This document shows positions 48,721 to 57,279 of a stretch of DNA of 64,000 bases, one piece after another. Source of the DNA: Bin87 sp965220105 (GTDB lineage: Bacteria > Chloroflexota > Dehalococcoidia > Lucifugimonadales > UBA3495); contig OZ244811.1 of NCBI GenBank assembly GCA_965220105.1, positions 620,001-684,000 on the forward strand, in the 5' to 3' direction. The position numbers were made by a program, and so were the translations under genes. The notes under the pieces are model-generated. The model saw nothing but the letters and a program-made list of their open reading frames with translations, made no database searches and had not been told where the DNA came from. Numbering within the stretch: the stretch's first letter is position 1; every line of letters starts with the position of its first letter.

Positions 48721-49766
48721 TCAGTCAGCCGCTTGTAGGTAAGCCGTCGGCCCACCGCCCGGGCCAGGACATTTCCAATGGTGCGGAACCCGTTCCCTGG
48801 CCCGGCGTTGTGGCGGGCGGCGAACTCGTTCACGTAGCGGTGCAGGTGCTTCCAACTCATGTGGTGGAAGGTTCCCATGTATCCCCGTTTTAGCAAGGGC
48901 CAGAAGGACTCGATCCCGTTGGTGGTTGCCAACCCGCGCACGTACTCCCCGATCGTGTGGTTCACCGTCTCGTGGCGGTAGCCAAAGATAGAGATTTCGG
49001 TGTAGCCGCCGTGGGTGTCCGTGTAGACCGTAGAACCCCGCTCAACGCTGCTTCGCACGGCGGCGTTGAGGGTGGCGATGTTTGTCCGGTCAATCGGGAA
49101 CGCGATCACCTTGCCGCCGATGCCCGCTTCCTTGACACCGAACACGGGGGTCTTGCCCTCCGGCCATCGCTCGTGAAGTTTCTTGTCGGCGTGCTTGTTA
49201 CGTTCCTTGCCGCCGATGTACGTCTCGTCGGCCTGCACCACGCCGCTCATCATCACATCGCCATCCTGCATGGCCTCGCGGATGCGGTGCCCCAGAAACC
49301 ATGCGGTGCGATGGGTAACGCCGAGCATCTTGGACAACTGAACGCCGCTAATGCCCTTGCGGGCGGAGTGGATCAGGTGAATGGCGAGCAGCCACGTGCG
49401 GATGGGCAGGTTGGTCTCCTCCATGACCGTCCCGATGCGGACGCTGAAGTATTTCTTGCAGTCCCGGCATCGGTGGCTCATCGGACGCCCGTTCTCGACC
49501 CGGTAGACGTTCTCATTACCACAACGAGGACAATACGGCGCATCGCCCCAGACCCGGGCCTCCATGAAGGTGATGGCAGCCTCCTCGTCGGGAATCCCCT
49601 CGTCGAACTGGCGCAGGCTGATGATGTCCTGCCGTTCCTTCTTGGTCGGCAGCCGTGCCGGGCGTGAGACTTCGGGCTTGTGGTCGCCAATGATGATTTC
49701 GCCGTCGGCGGTGATGCTTCCCCATGCCATGATGGTTGCTCCCGTCGTGATTGCTCCTGTCGTCAT
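48717..49766 (-). CDS. IS1595-family (ISXO2-like) transposase
   Basis: 349 residues. N-terminal zinc ribbon (CPRCGNENVY, then CRDCKKYFS), a helical DNA-binding region (GISGVQLSKMLGVTHRTAW), and DDE-type acids in GVVQADETYIGGKE, VYTDTHGGY and the NGIESFWPLLKRGYMG region. Start taken at ATG 49766 behind GGGGGAGG; a further ATG lies 11 codons downstream. It should move the whole 6.8-kb unit. Confidence 0.9.
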   Translation of the reverse strand: MTTGAITTGATIMAWGSITADGEIIIGDHKPEVSRPARLPTKKERQDIISLRQFDEGIPDEEAAITFMEARVWGDAPYCPRCGNENVYRVENGRPMSHRCRDCKKYFSVRIGTVMEETNLPIRTWLLAIHLIHSARKGISGVQLSKMLGVTHRTAWFLGHRIREAMQDGDVMMSGVVQADETYIGGKERNKHADKKLHERWPEGKTPVFGVKEAGIGGKVIAFPIDRTNIATLNAAVRSSVERGSTVYTDTHGGYTEISIFGYRHETVNHTIGEYVRGLATTNGIESFWPLLKRGYMGTFHHMSWKHLHRYVNEFAARHNAGPGNGFRTIGNVLARAVGRRLTYKRLTE

Positions 49767-49871
49767 CTCCTCCCCCTTCCAATACGGCATCCGAGCCCGC
49801 TCGCTGTCAACCAATCAAACCTCCCCGGGCGCACTTGCTACCGTGGCCCAGGCTGGTATACGATGGTCGTG

Positions 49872-49947
49872 TGGTGCCCTTGGCGGGACTCGAACCCGCA
49901 ACCTATTGCCTGGTATGCAATTGTTCTATCCGTTGAACTACAAGGGC
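49872..49947 (-). tRNA. tRNA-like gene with apparent anticodon ACC
   Basis: A complete cloverleaf: acceptor GCCCTTG/CAAGGGC, D-arm GTTC..GAAC, anticodon arm ATTGC-ATACCAG-GCAAT, T-arm GCGGG-TTCGAGT-CCCGC, discriminator A, encoded CCA. U33 is in place and positions 34-36 read ACC (would decode GGU Gly). The body resembles minor arginine tRNAs, and A73 is unlike the bacterial tRNA-Gly at 34882-34956. Anticodon ACC is very rare in bacteria. Confidence 0.8.
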
Positions 49948-50308
49948 GCTCTTGGGTGGGAATGTTGATGCGTTCCCGCCCTTCCTTTGAAGCGTACACC
50001 ATGCTCCCCGGAGACTGTCAATCGATTCCTCCGCCCCACCCAGGTGCGGTCGCCGTGCTCAAAAGACGCACGTGCGCCGGCCATCAAGAAAATCACCGGG
50101 GAAGATTGGACGTGCAGGCCCCGACCGGACGGCCGGCGCAAGGCCAAACACCACGAATACCCGGAGATGCTTACCGATTCCTAAGACCGGCGCAATAGGC
50201 CACTTTGCCGCGTCCCAGCACTACACGTTGAATAAGACGAACCGAGGGGGATCAAACCCCGACTTCCGGATTTGGCTCGATCCATCCAAAAACAGAAAGG
50301 AGGACGAC
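49948..50308. other. Intergenic inside the transposon
   Basis: Probably divergent promoters for the tRNA/transposase unit and the two rightward genes. No further gene supported. Confidence 0.4.
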
Positions 50309-50509
50309 ATGGCTAACAAACTCCCACCGTACGCCTTGATAATTGCCGAGCTTATAGACAGACCCAGAGGAGGCATTCGGATAAGACTTGTTGGCAATGA
50401 TTCTGGGGAGCCAATATACGTTGAAATAGACGATTCGCATACGACTCCTCTCTCGGAGGACGATGCTGCCGAAATCTCGGAGCGGTGGAATATTCCCCTA
50501 CCTGGGTAA
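50309..50509 (+). CDS. 66-residue hypothetical cargo protein
   Basis: ATG 50309 has a strong AAAGGAGGA site. The small beta-rich protein (GGIRIRLVGNDSGEPIYVEI) ends 26 bases before the DUF4145 gene and is probably cotranscribed with it. No family recognised. Confidence 0.6.
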   Translation: MANKLPPYALIIAELIDRPRGGIRIRLVGNDSGEPIYVEIDDSHTTPLSEDDAAEISERWNIPLPG

Positions 50510-50535
50510 CAAAACGTGGAGGCTAACGACCGACA

Positions 50536-51252
50536 ATGAAATGTCCACACTGCCTAACGGCATTCCACACAGACGATGCTGAAGATGGTCTTGTTGAAGA
50601 GATAACAGAGCAACATGGCACCATAATTGAGACTGATCCCGTGCGCGGTGATCAGTACCGTTGGAAGTTGCAAATGGTCGTTTGCCCTGCTTGCCACGAA
50701 TGTATCGTTACGATAACAATTCTGGATCGCACCGGCGATAACGTCAAACAGAAGAGAATTGTCTGGCCTCGGCATACCGGGAGGCCACCTATTCCACCTG
50801 AAGTCCCCTCAGAATTCGCCGAAGATTATACGGAAGCGTGTATGGTTATCGCTGACAGCCCAAAGGCCAGTGCTGCGTTGAGCCGTCGGTGCCTGCAACA
50901 TATCCTTCGTGAAAAGGCACGAGTACAACACCCCGATAGTCTAGCCGTAGCGATCAAGGAAATCGTCAATGGAAACAGCTTGCCGACCGACTTGGCGGAA
51001 TGTCTTGATGCCGTCCGCAATATTGGCAACTTCGCCGCGCATCCCAACAAAGGGATAAATACCGGCGAGATTATGGAAGTTGAACCAGGAGAAGCCGAGT
51101 GGTGTCTTGAGGTCATCGAAATGCTGTTCGATCACTACTTTGTAAGGCCCACTAGAATCCGGGGACGCGCGTTGGCCCTCAACGATAAATTGATCGAAAT
51201 GGGCAAGCCCACCATACTCGTCCCGGGCGGTGAGGAAACCAGCTCTGCGTAA
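50536..51252 (+). CDS. DUF4145 (HEPN-fold) protein with N-terminal zinc ribbon
   Basis: 238 residues. The N-terminal MKCPHCLTAF and a later VCPACHECIV form a zinc ribbon. The helical C-terminal domain matches DUF4145 (ASAALSRRCLQHILREKA, LDAVRNIGNFAAHPNKG, EPGEAEWCLEVIEMLFDHYFV). RNIGNFAAH fits the HEPN R-x4-6-H ribonuclease motif. DUF4145 domains also occur in restriction subunits, so a defence role is possible. Confidence 0.75.
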   Translation: MKCPHCLTAFHTDDAEDGLVEEITEQHGTIIETDPVRGDQYRWKLQMVVCPACHECIVTITILDRTGDNVKQKRIVWPRHTGRPPIPPEVPSEFAEDYTEACMVIADSPKASAALSRRCLQHILREKARVQHPDSLAVAIKEIVNGNSLPTDLAECLDAVRNIGNFAAHPNKGINTGEIMEVEPGEAEWCLEVIEMLFDHYFVRPTRIRGRALALNDKLIEMGKPTILVPGGEETSSA

Positions 51253-51326
51253 CGCATCACCGGAGCGCTCTGGTTAGGTGCCTCGCCTTCGTGCGTGTGC
51301 ACTATCTAGTGGGGTGAGTAGGTCCC

Positions 51327-51334
51327 AGATGATC
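51327..51334 (+). repeat. Target-site duplication of the ureC transposon, right copy
   Basis: AGATGATC, identical to 44493-44500. The next base also matches by chance or repeat structure. Confidence 0.85.
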
Positions 51335-51697
51335 GTCAAGGGCGGCATGGTTTCCTGGGCCGTTATGGGTGATCCCAACGGGTCCATCCCCACCGCCGAA
51401 CTCCAGTTTTATCGACCGATGTTCGGCGCCATGGGTTCAGCGGTGGCGCGCACTTCGCTTACCTTCATGTCGGGCCGCGCTTACGAGTTGGGCGTACCCC
51501 AACAACACGGACTCAACCGCCGGGTCGAGCCGGTCAGGGATTGCCGGACCATCACCAAGCGGGACATGGTGCGAAATGACGTCATGGTGGTCATCGAAGT
51601 GGACCCGGACACCTACGAGGTGCGCGTTAACGGCGAACTCGCCACCGTGCCACCGGCGGAGCGTCTCAGCCTTGCCCAACTGTACTTCCTCGTGTAA
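51335..51697 (+). pseudogene. ureC: Urease alpha subunit, 3' part
   Basis: VKGGMVSWAVMGDPNGSIPT, YRPMFGAMG and the terminal AERLSLAQLYFLV are the C-terminal domain of UreC. It continues in frame from 44500 once the transposon and one duplication copy are removed. Stop TAA at 51695-51697; ureF follows 16 bases later. Confidence 0.9.
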
Positions 51698-51713
51698 CCG
51701 GCGCTGACGGGAC

Positions 51714-52424
51714 ATGTCGCAATCCGGCTATCGCCAATTCCTGACTGCGCTGCAGCTGGCCGATTCTTTTTTTCCGACCGGGATGTTTGCCCACTCCCAC
51801 GGGTTGGAGAGCATGGTTGCGCGCGGGTTGGTACGCTCCCGCGTCGATGTCGGCGCTTTCCTGAGTACCGTGCTCCAGTGTTCGCTCATCCCTGCGGACG
51901 GCGTAGCCCTCTACAACGCTCACGATGCGACGTCCCGACGACAACTCGCCGCCGTAGCGGCCATTGATTGGAGCTTGTACGCGATGAAACTCCCCGCCGA
52001 GATGCGGGCAGCCTCTCGCCAGTCCGGTCGACGCATACTGGACGAAGCTGGGCCCTTGTTGCCGTGCAACGCCGCGCGCGCATTCCACGAGGAATACCGG
52101 CAATCGGTGATCGAAGGGGACGCACCCGGCAACGGAGCCGTCGCGCTGGCCGTTACCGCGTGCGCGGCGGGCATCCCAGCGGAGCAGGCCTGCCTCATGT
52201 TCTGTCACAGCTTTGCGGTGGGCTCCCTGGGGTCGGCTCAAAGGTTGCTGCCATTGAGCCATTCACAAGCCCAACGAATCCTGACCAACCTGCACAGCGT
52301 GATAGAAGAACACATGGACCGATGCAGACACCTTTCCTGGCAGGATATGGCCGCGTTCACGCCGGAGTTGGACATCATGTCGATGCTCCACGAAACCGAT
52401 GAAGTGCGTATGTTCGCCAGCTAG
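51714..52424 (+). CDS. ureF: Urease accessory protein UreF
   Basis: 236 residues, open. LADSFFPTGMFAHSHGLES at the N-terminus and the GSLGSAQRLLPLSHSQAQRIL helix are typical. UreF bridges UreD and UreG during nickel insertion into urease. Frame and length look normal, so it has escaped the damage seen in its neighbours. Confidence 0.9.
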   Translation: MSQSGYRQFLTALQLADSFFPTGMFAHSHGLESMVARGLVRSRVDVGAFLSTVLQCSLIPADGVALYNAHDATSRRQLAAVAAIDWSLYAMKLPAEMRAASRQSGRRILDEAGPLLPCNAARAFHEEYRQSVIEGDAPGNGAVALAVTACAAGIPAEQACLMFCHSFAVGSLGSAQRLLPLSHSQAQRILTNLHSVIEEHMDRCRHLSWQDMAAFTPELDIMSMLHETDEVRMFAS

Positions 52425-52478
52425 AATTCCGCTGAGGGAACCCTGGACAGGGAGGACCTCATTAGGGAGGGCATCAAT

Positions 52479-53105
52479 ATGGCAAGAATCCCCAGAGTAG
52501 GCGTGGGAGGCCCGGTAGGTTCCGGAAAAACATCCCTGATAAAAGCCCTGGTGCCGATGCTGCTGGCCCGGGGATTGCAGCCCCTGGCCATCACCAACGA
52601 CACATTCACCCGAGAAGATGCCGACCACGCCCGTCGCGCCCTGCAGGACGTTTTCGATACCGACCTGATCAGGGGCGTGGCCACCCGCGCCTGCCCCCAC
52701 ACCGCCGTCCTCGAGGATCCCAGCCTCAACCTGCTGGCAGTTGAGGAGCTGACCCAAGCGTACCCGGACTCCGACATCATCCTGATTGAAAGTGGCGGCG
52801 ACAACCTCACCCTCACCTTCAGCCCGGCGCTTGCCGATTACCAACTCTACGTCATCGACGTTGCCGCCGGGGATAAAATCCCGCGCAAACGGGGACCGGG
52901 CATCACCCAAAGCGACCTGCTGGTGGTCAACAAGACCGACCTGGCTCCCTAGGTGGGCGCCGACCTGGACGTGATGCGCCGGGACCTGGCCGAGGTGAGG
53001 GGGGAACTGCCCTACCTGTTCACCAACTGCCGCGCCGGGGCAGGCCTCGACGCGACCCTGCAACACATCCTCGAGGCGGTCCATGACACGCCCGCCGACC
53101 GCTGA
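52479..53105 (+). pseudogene. ureG: Urease accessory GTPase, one amber codon
   Basis: 208 residues with readthrough. Walker A GGPVGSGKTSL, DTFTREDAD, the nickel-binding CPH (RACPHTAVLED), ESGGDNLTLTFSP and the NKTDL guanine-specificity motif are all present. TAG (52950-52952) stands where family members have Tyr in LAPYVGA; the frame continues VGADLDVMRRDLAEVRG to TGA. The lost tail is 51 residues, part of the GTPase fold, so activity is unlikely without suppression. Confidence 0.9.
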
Positions 53106-53113
53106 ACCGGAGA

Positions 53114-53975
53114 ATGCGGCGCCAGGGCGGCCTGGCAGAGCTGGTTCTGGACCAACGGGGGCCGCACTCGCCTGGTGAAATGCCGTACGCGGCCACCCCT
53201 GGTGGTGCAACGGGCACTCCATCCGGATGAGTCGGTACCGGACATGGCCTTCGTCCTACTGGCCAACCCGACCGGCGGACTGCTGCAAAACGATGAGCAG
53301 AGAATATCCATCGCCGTGGGGCCGGGCGCAAAAGCTCACGCCACCACGCAGAGCGCCACCAAGGTGTACTCCATGCCAAGAGGTTCGGCAAGCCAGTGGC
53401 TGGACCTGACGGTGGCCGACGGCGGATATCTGGAGTACCTGCCCGATCCGGTAATCCCGTTTCGGCTCGCCAACCTGACCCAATCCACAAACCTGACCGT
53501 CTCCAGCCGGGGCGTCGTCATCTTCCAGGAAGTGATAACCCCGGGGCGGGTGGCAATGGGCGAAGCATTCGACTACACCCGATTGGCCTATCGTCTCGCG
53601 CTGGCGCGCCCGGATGGACACCCGATCTACCGGGAAGCCTTCGAACTGACGCCGGCTACGGTCCGCCAGATGGGATTCGGCGTATTGGGCGCTGCTACGG
53701 ATCCGGACCTCAGTCCCCCGTTGCAGACGCTGGGATCGATGCTGATTGTGGCCGACCCTTCGAGCGCCCAGTCCATTCTCACAGATTTGAGACCAACGCT
53801 TGCCGGGCGCCCGGGAGTCCGGGCCGGTATCAGTACGTTACCGGGCAACCACGGCCTGGGTATCAAGGCGTTGGGCGCGGACACCAACCTGGTGCAGGGC
53901 GCGTTGGCCGCCGCCTGGTCGGTCGCCCGCAGAATAATCCTGGACACCGAAACCCCATTCTTACGGAAATATTAG
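53114..53975 (+). pseudogene. ureD: Urease accessory protein UreD, one frameshift
   Basis: The start frame is MRRQGGLAELVLDQRG at ATG 53114; an extra G in the run 53157-53161 shifts it, and GRTRLVKCRTRPPLVVQRAL continues in the next frame. LLANPTGGLLQND, THATTQSATKVY-like ATTQSATKVYSM and YLPDPVIPF are core UreD motifs. Repaired length 286 residues. If the shift is real, a restart at 53175 would miss the first strand. Confidence 0.87.
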
Positions 53976-53989
53976 CCCGTAGGGAATAC

Positions 53990-54022
53990 ATAATCCCCGG
54001 CGCAAGATGAGCCGGGGATTAT
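53990..54022. terminator. Bidirectional terminator between ureD and the monooxygenase
   Basis: ATAATCCCCGGC / GCCGGGGATTAT, a 12-bp perfect stem with a nine-base loop, between convergent genes. AT-rich ends on both sides suit either direction. Confidence 0.75.
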
Positions 54023-54047
54023 CGCGAAGTCAGCAGAGGCTCCGGCC

Positions 54048-55682
54048 TTACTCCATGTTGAACCCTTCGTATCCGTTGGCCGCCACTTCCGCCCGACGCG
54101 CCCGCATAACCGGGGCGCTGTCGGGACTGGTCAGCAGCATGCGGGCTTTGCCGGGGATATTGGCGCCCACGAACCAGGAGTTAGCCTGCGTCCGCAGGAT
54201 GTTCTGGCTCGCCTCGATGACGTGCTCCCGCCAGCCGTCTTCAGCCTGGGGCGTGGGTTCGATGCGAATGTACTCGTTCTCCCGCATGTAGGCGATGCAG
54301 TCGGTCACCCATTCGACAATCGACTCCGAACCGCGGACGAAGTTGCCCACCGAGGCAGAGTTGATGGTGAACAGATTGGGGAATCCGGCGCTCTGGATCC
54401 CCATGTAAGACCTGGGACCTTCCGCATATTTTTCCTTCAAAGGCAGGCCGCCCTCGCCGACGATATTGATGCGGTTCAAGGGACCGGTCACGGCGTCGAA
54501 ACCGGTGGCGAAGATGATAACGTCCAGCTCGTACTCGTTCTCGGTCGTCTTGAGGCCGGTTGGGGTAATCCGTTCGATTGGCGCATTCCGCACGTCCACG
54601 AGCAGGACGTTATCCCGGTTGAAAGCGTCGTAGTACCCGCTTTCCAACGGCAGGCGCTTGGAGCCAAAGGGATGGTCTTTGGGGACCAGCATTTCGGCCA
54701 CGTCGGGGTTGTGCACGCGCTCCCGGATCTTGTTGCGGACGAACTCTCCGTAATCCTCGTTGGCATCCCCGGGCATCATGATGTCGTAGAAGTTGGACAA
54801 CCATTTCTTGAAACCGGGCTCGGCCCACAGCGCTTCGTATTGCGCCAGGCGTTCTTCGTCGGACACGTCCCACGCCGACCGGGGGTCAAACTCGTGAACG
54901 AAGGCGCCAGGGGTTTCGCTGCACTTTTGGAATATCTCGGGGTAGCTGTCCTTGATCCGGCGTTGCCACTCATCATCGATCAGCGAGTTTCGCAACGGCG
55001 CGCAGTAGTTTGCGGTCCGCTGGAAGACGGTCAGGTGGGCCACTTCGCCGACAATCTCCGGGATGAGTTGAACTGCGCTGGCGCCGGTGCCAACTACTCC
55101 CACGCGCTTGCCGGCCAAATCCATGCCTTCTTTGGGCCAGCGACCGGTGTGACACCAGGTGCCCTGGTAACTGTCCAGCCCCTCGAAGTTGGGGACGTAA
55201 TGGGCAGAAAGGATACCCACCGCCGTAATCACGAACCGGGCCCGGGCCCGGCGCCCATCCTGAATCTCCACATGCCAGCACTGGTCGGTCTCGTCGTATG
55301 TTGCTGATTCAACCCGTGCGTTGAACTGGATGTGGCGACGCAGGTCGAATTTATCCGCAACGTAGTTGAGGTACTTCTCATTTTCGGGCTGGCTGGAAAA
55401 GTGCTCTTTCCAGTCCCACTCCTCCAGAAGCTCCTCCGAGAACGAATAGGCGTAGGAGTAACTCTCGGAGTCAAACCGCGCCCCCGGGTAACGGTTCCAG
55501 TACCAGGTGCCCCCCACGCCGCTGGCATCCTCGAATACCTGCACCGAGAAGCCCAGATCGCGCAGTCGATACAGCTGGTAAAGGCCGGTTACGCCGGCGC
55601 CAATGATGATGACGTCGAACTGGTCCGCTCCATCGTGGGTTCCGTTATGCATAGTAGCCCGACTTTCCGCAGAATTGCTCAT
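54048..55682 (-). CDS. Flavin-containing (Baeyer-Villiger-type) monooxygenase
   Basis: 544 residues. FAD motif GAGVTG (residues 28-33), NADPH motif GTGASA, and a Baeyer-Villiger fingerprint variant YQGTWCHTGRWP (about residues 171-182; Tyr for the first Phe). The EDASGVGGTWYWNRYPGARFD block after the FAD fold is typical of cyclohexanone/acetone monooxygenase relatives. It would insert oxygen next to a ketone to form an ester or lactone. ATG 55682 has AAGGGGG upstream; an earlier ATG at 55709 is less likely. Divergent from the lactonase-like gene. Confidence 0.88.
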   Translation of the reverse strand: MSNSAESRATMHNGTHDGADQFDVIIIGAGVTGLYQLYRLRDLGFSVQVFEDASGVGGTWYWNRYPGARFDSESYSYAYSFSEELLEEWDWKEHFSSQPENEKYLNYVADKFDLRRHIQFNARVESATYDETDQCWHVEIQDGRRARARFVITAVGILSAHYVPNFEGLDSYQGTWCHTGRWPKEGMDLAGKRVGVVGTGASAVQLIPEIVGEVAHLTVFQRTANYCAPLRNSLIDDEWQRRIKDSYPEIFQKCSETPGAFVHEFDPRSAWDVSDEERLAQYEALWAEPGFKKWLSNFYDIMMPGDANEDYGEFVRNKIRERVHNPDVAEMLVPKDHPFGSKRLPLESGYYDAFNRDNVLLVDVRNAPIERITPTGLKTTENEYELDVIIFATGFDAVTGPLNRINIVGEGGLPLKEKYAEGPRSYMGIQSAGFPNLFTINSASVGNFVRGSESIVEWVTDCIAYMRENEYIRIEPTPQAEDGWREHVIEASQNILRTQANSWFVGANIPGKARMLLTSPDSAPVMRARRAEVAANGYEGFNME

Positions 55683-55976
55683 ATTGTCCCCCTTGAGTTG
55701 CCTCGCCAATCCGGCCCACCGGCCCGGCGCCGTAGCCTCGCTGCCGCCGCTGCAAGAGGCGGCGCTCAGGCTGTTTCAAACGAATAACAGGGCGATTATA
55801 AACGATTATGGCACCAAAGGGTTAACGTTGAGCCGAGTGATTGCTTTACGCAACGCCCCGTGCCTCTGAGGTAAACGATTTGTTGCCATCAGCGATCCGG
55901 GGATTGACCCGATTCAACCGGGTGTTTAGAGTGAATTCGCACCAGATGAGAAAGAACACGACGTTAGGAGAGAACG

Positions 55977-56999
55977 ATGCCACATTACATGTACGTTGCC
56001 GTGCAAGGAGACAACAAAATTTCGGTTTTTACCGTAGATCCGCAATCCGGTCAACTTACTCCCCAGACGGAAGTTTCTGTTCCCGGCGGCCCGTTCACCA
56101 TGGCCATCAGTCCCGATAGCAGGTACCTGTATGTCGGTTGCCGTGAGGAACAGCAGATTGCCAGCTTCCAGATCGACCAGTCCAACGGCCGGCTCACACA
56201 GAACGGGTCGGTAGCCGTGGAGGCCTGGCCCACCTACATCGCCACCGACCGTAGCGGAAAATATGTCCTGTCCGCCTACTACCAGGGCGCGCATGTCGGG
56301 GTGCATCCAATCGGGGAAGATGGCTCGGTAGGGGGCGCGCCCATCGAATGGCTCGAGACTGCCACCGGAGCTCACGCCATGCAAACCGACCCGACCAACA
56401 CCTACGCCTTTGTACCCCACATCGCCGGCAATGGCCCCAACTCGATCTATCAGTTCCGTTTCGACGAGAACACCGGCCACATATCCTACAACACACCGCC
56501 TTCGGTGGAACCGATGGCGTTTTCCGGCCCGCGCCACTTCTGCTTCCACCCCTCGCTGGATGTCCTCTATTTCTCCGACGAACAGGGTTGCAGCGTGACC
56601 GGATATCGCCTGGACACGAGCCAGGGGACGCTGAGCGAGTTTCAAACCGTAACCACGCTGCCTGAGGGCTTCAACGAACGGAACACCTGCTCGCAGATCC
56701 AGGTATCCGCGTCCGGCAGGTTCCTGTACGCCCCCAACCGCGGCCACGACAGCGTGGCCTGCTTTACGGTGGATACCGCCACCGGAGAACTGACGCCCAA
56801 CGGAATTGTCCCGTCGGAGGCGAGGCCCAACGCGTTAGGCCTCGGCCCGGGCGACCGGTTCGCCTACTCCGCCGGCCAGGATTCGGGCCAGATGGCAATC
56901 TTCAGCATAGACCAGGAGTCCGGCGTTTTGAGTCGGTCGGGGACGGTCCCCCTGGGCAGTGGGCCGGGCTGGATATCCATCACTGAGTTGCCCGGATAG
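55977..56999 (+). CDS. Lactonase family beta-propeller protein (6-phosphogluconolactonase/YbhE-like)
   Basis: 340 residues made of repeating blades (HYMYVAVQGDNKISVFTVD, MAISPDSRYLYVGCREE, QVSASGRFLYAPNRGHDS). No signal peptide, so cytosolic. GGAGAGAACG precedes the ATG. Family members open lactones, which fits a product of the divergent monooxygenase; that link is inference. A stem-loop follows. Confidence 0.85.
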   Translation: MPHYMYVAVQGDNKISVFTVDPQSGQLTPQTEVSVPGGPFTMAISPDSRYLYVGCREEQQIASFQIDQSNGRLTQNGSVAVEAWPTYIATDRSGKYVLSAYYQGAHVGVHPIGEDGSVGGAPIEWLETATGAHAMQTDPTNTYAFVPHIAGNGPNSIYQFRFDENTGHISYNTPPSVEPMAFSGPRHFCFHPSLDVLYFSDEQGCSVTGYRLDTSQGTLSEFQTVTTLPEGFNERNTCSQIQVSASGRFLYAPNRGHDSVACFTVDTATGELTPNGIVPSEARPNALGLGPGDRFAYSAGQDSGQMAIFSIDQESGVLSRSGTVPLGSGPGWISITELPG

Positions 57000-57029
57000 T
57001 CAGGCCCGCGCGCACCCCTTGTTCAAGTT

Positions 57030-57056
57030 GCCCGGAGCCCTGTCAATGCTCCGGGC
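57030..57056 (+). terminator. Stem-loop after the lactonase gene
   Basis: GCCCGGAGC / GCTCCGGGC, nine pairs, nine-base loop, 30 bases after the stop. No T-run. Confidence 0.5.
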
Positions 57057-57279
57057 GAGTCCACTCCTGCGATCCCGATGCGGGCGACTGGCGCAACATC
57101 GACGATAATGTTTCGTCGTAAACCGCCAGATAATAACCGAATGTGGACACGAATTCGTAACAGATTACAGAATCATTGACGCGGACGTGCCCGGTATTTT
57201 AGACTCCTCTTAATCAACCGCAACCGCGATTCGCGAGTTGTTCAAAATCGCGAATTCCAGCAAAGACGGGAGGAGTTCA

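Larger units (their letters stand above)
44501..51326. mobile_element. 6.8-kb IS1595-type transposon with cargo genes
   Basis: Ends align as 24-base inverted repeats with 18 identities (GGG-x-CC...CACCCC-x-CTAGAT), followed inside by a shared GGCGAGGCACC. An 8-bp duplication flanks it, the size expected for this family. Genes: Nudix (broken by an IS5-type element), a 269-residue protein, an MQNRYVGD-family protein, a HEPN-like protein, a methyltransferase-like protein, the transposase, a tRNA-like gene, a 66-residue protein and a DUF4145 protein. Confidence 0.85.
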
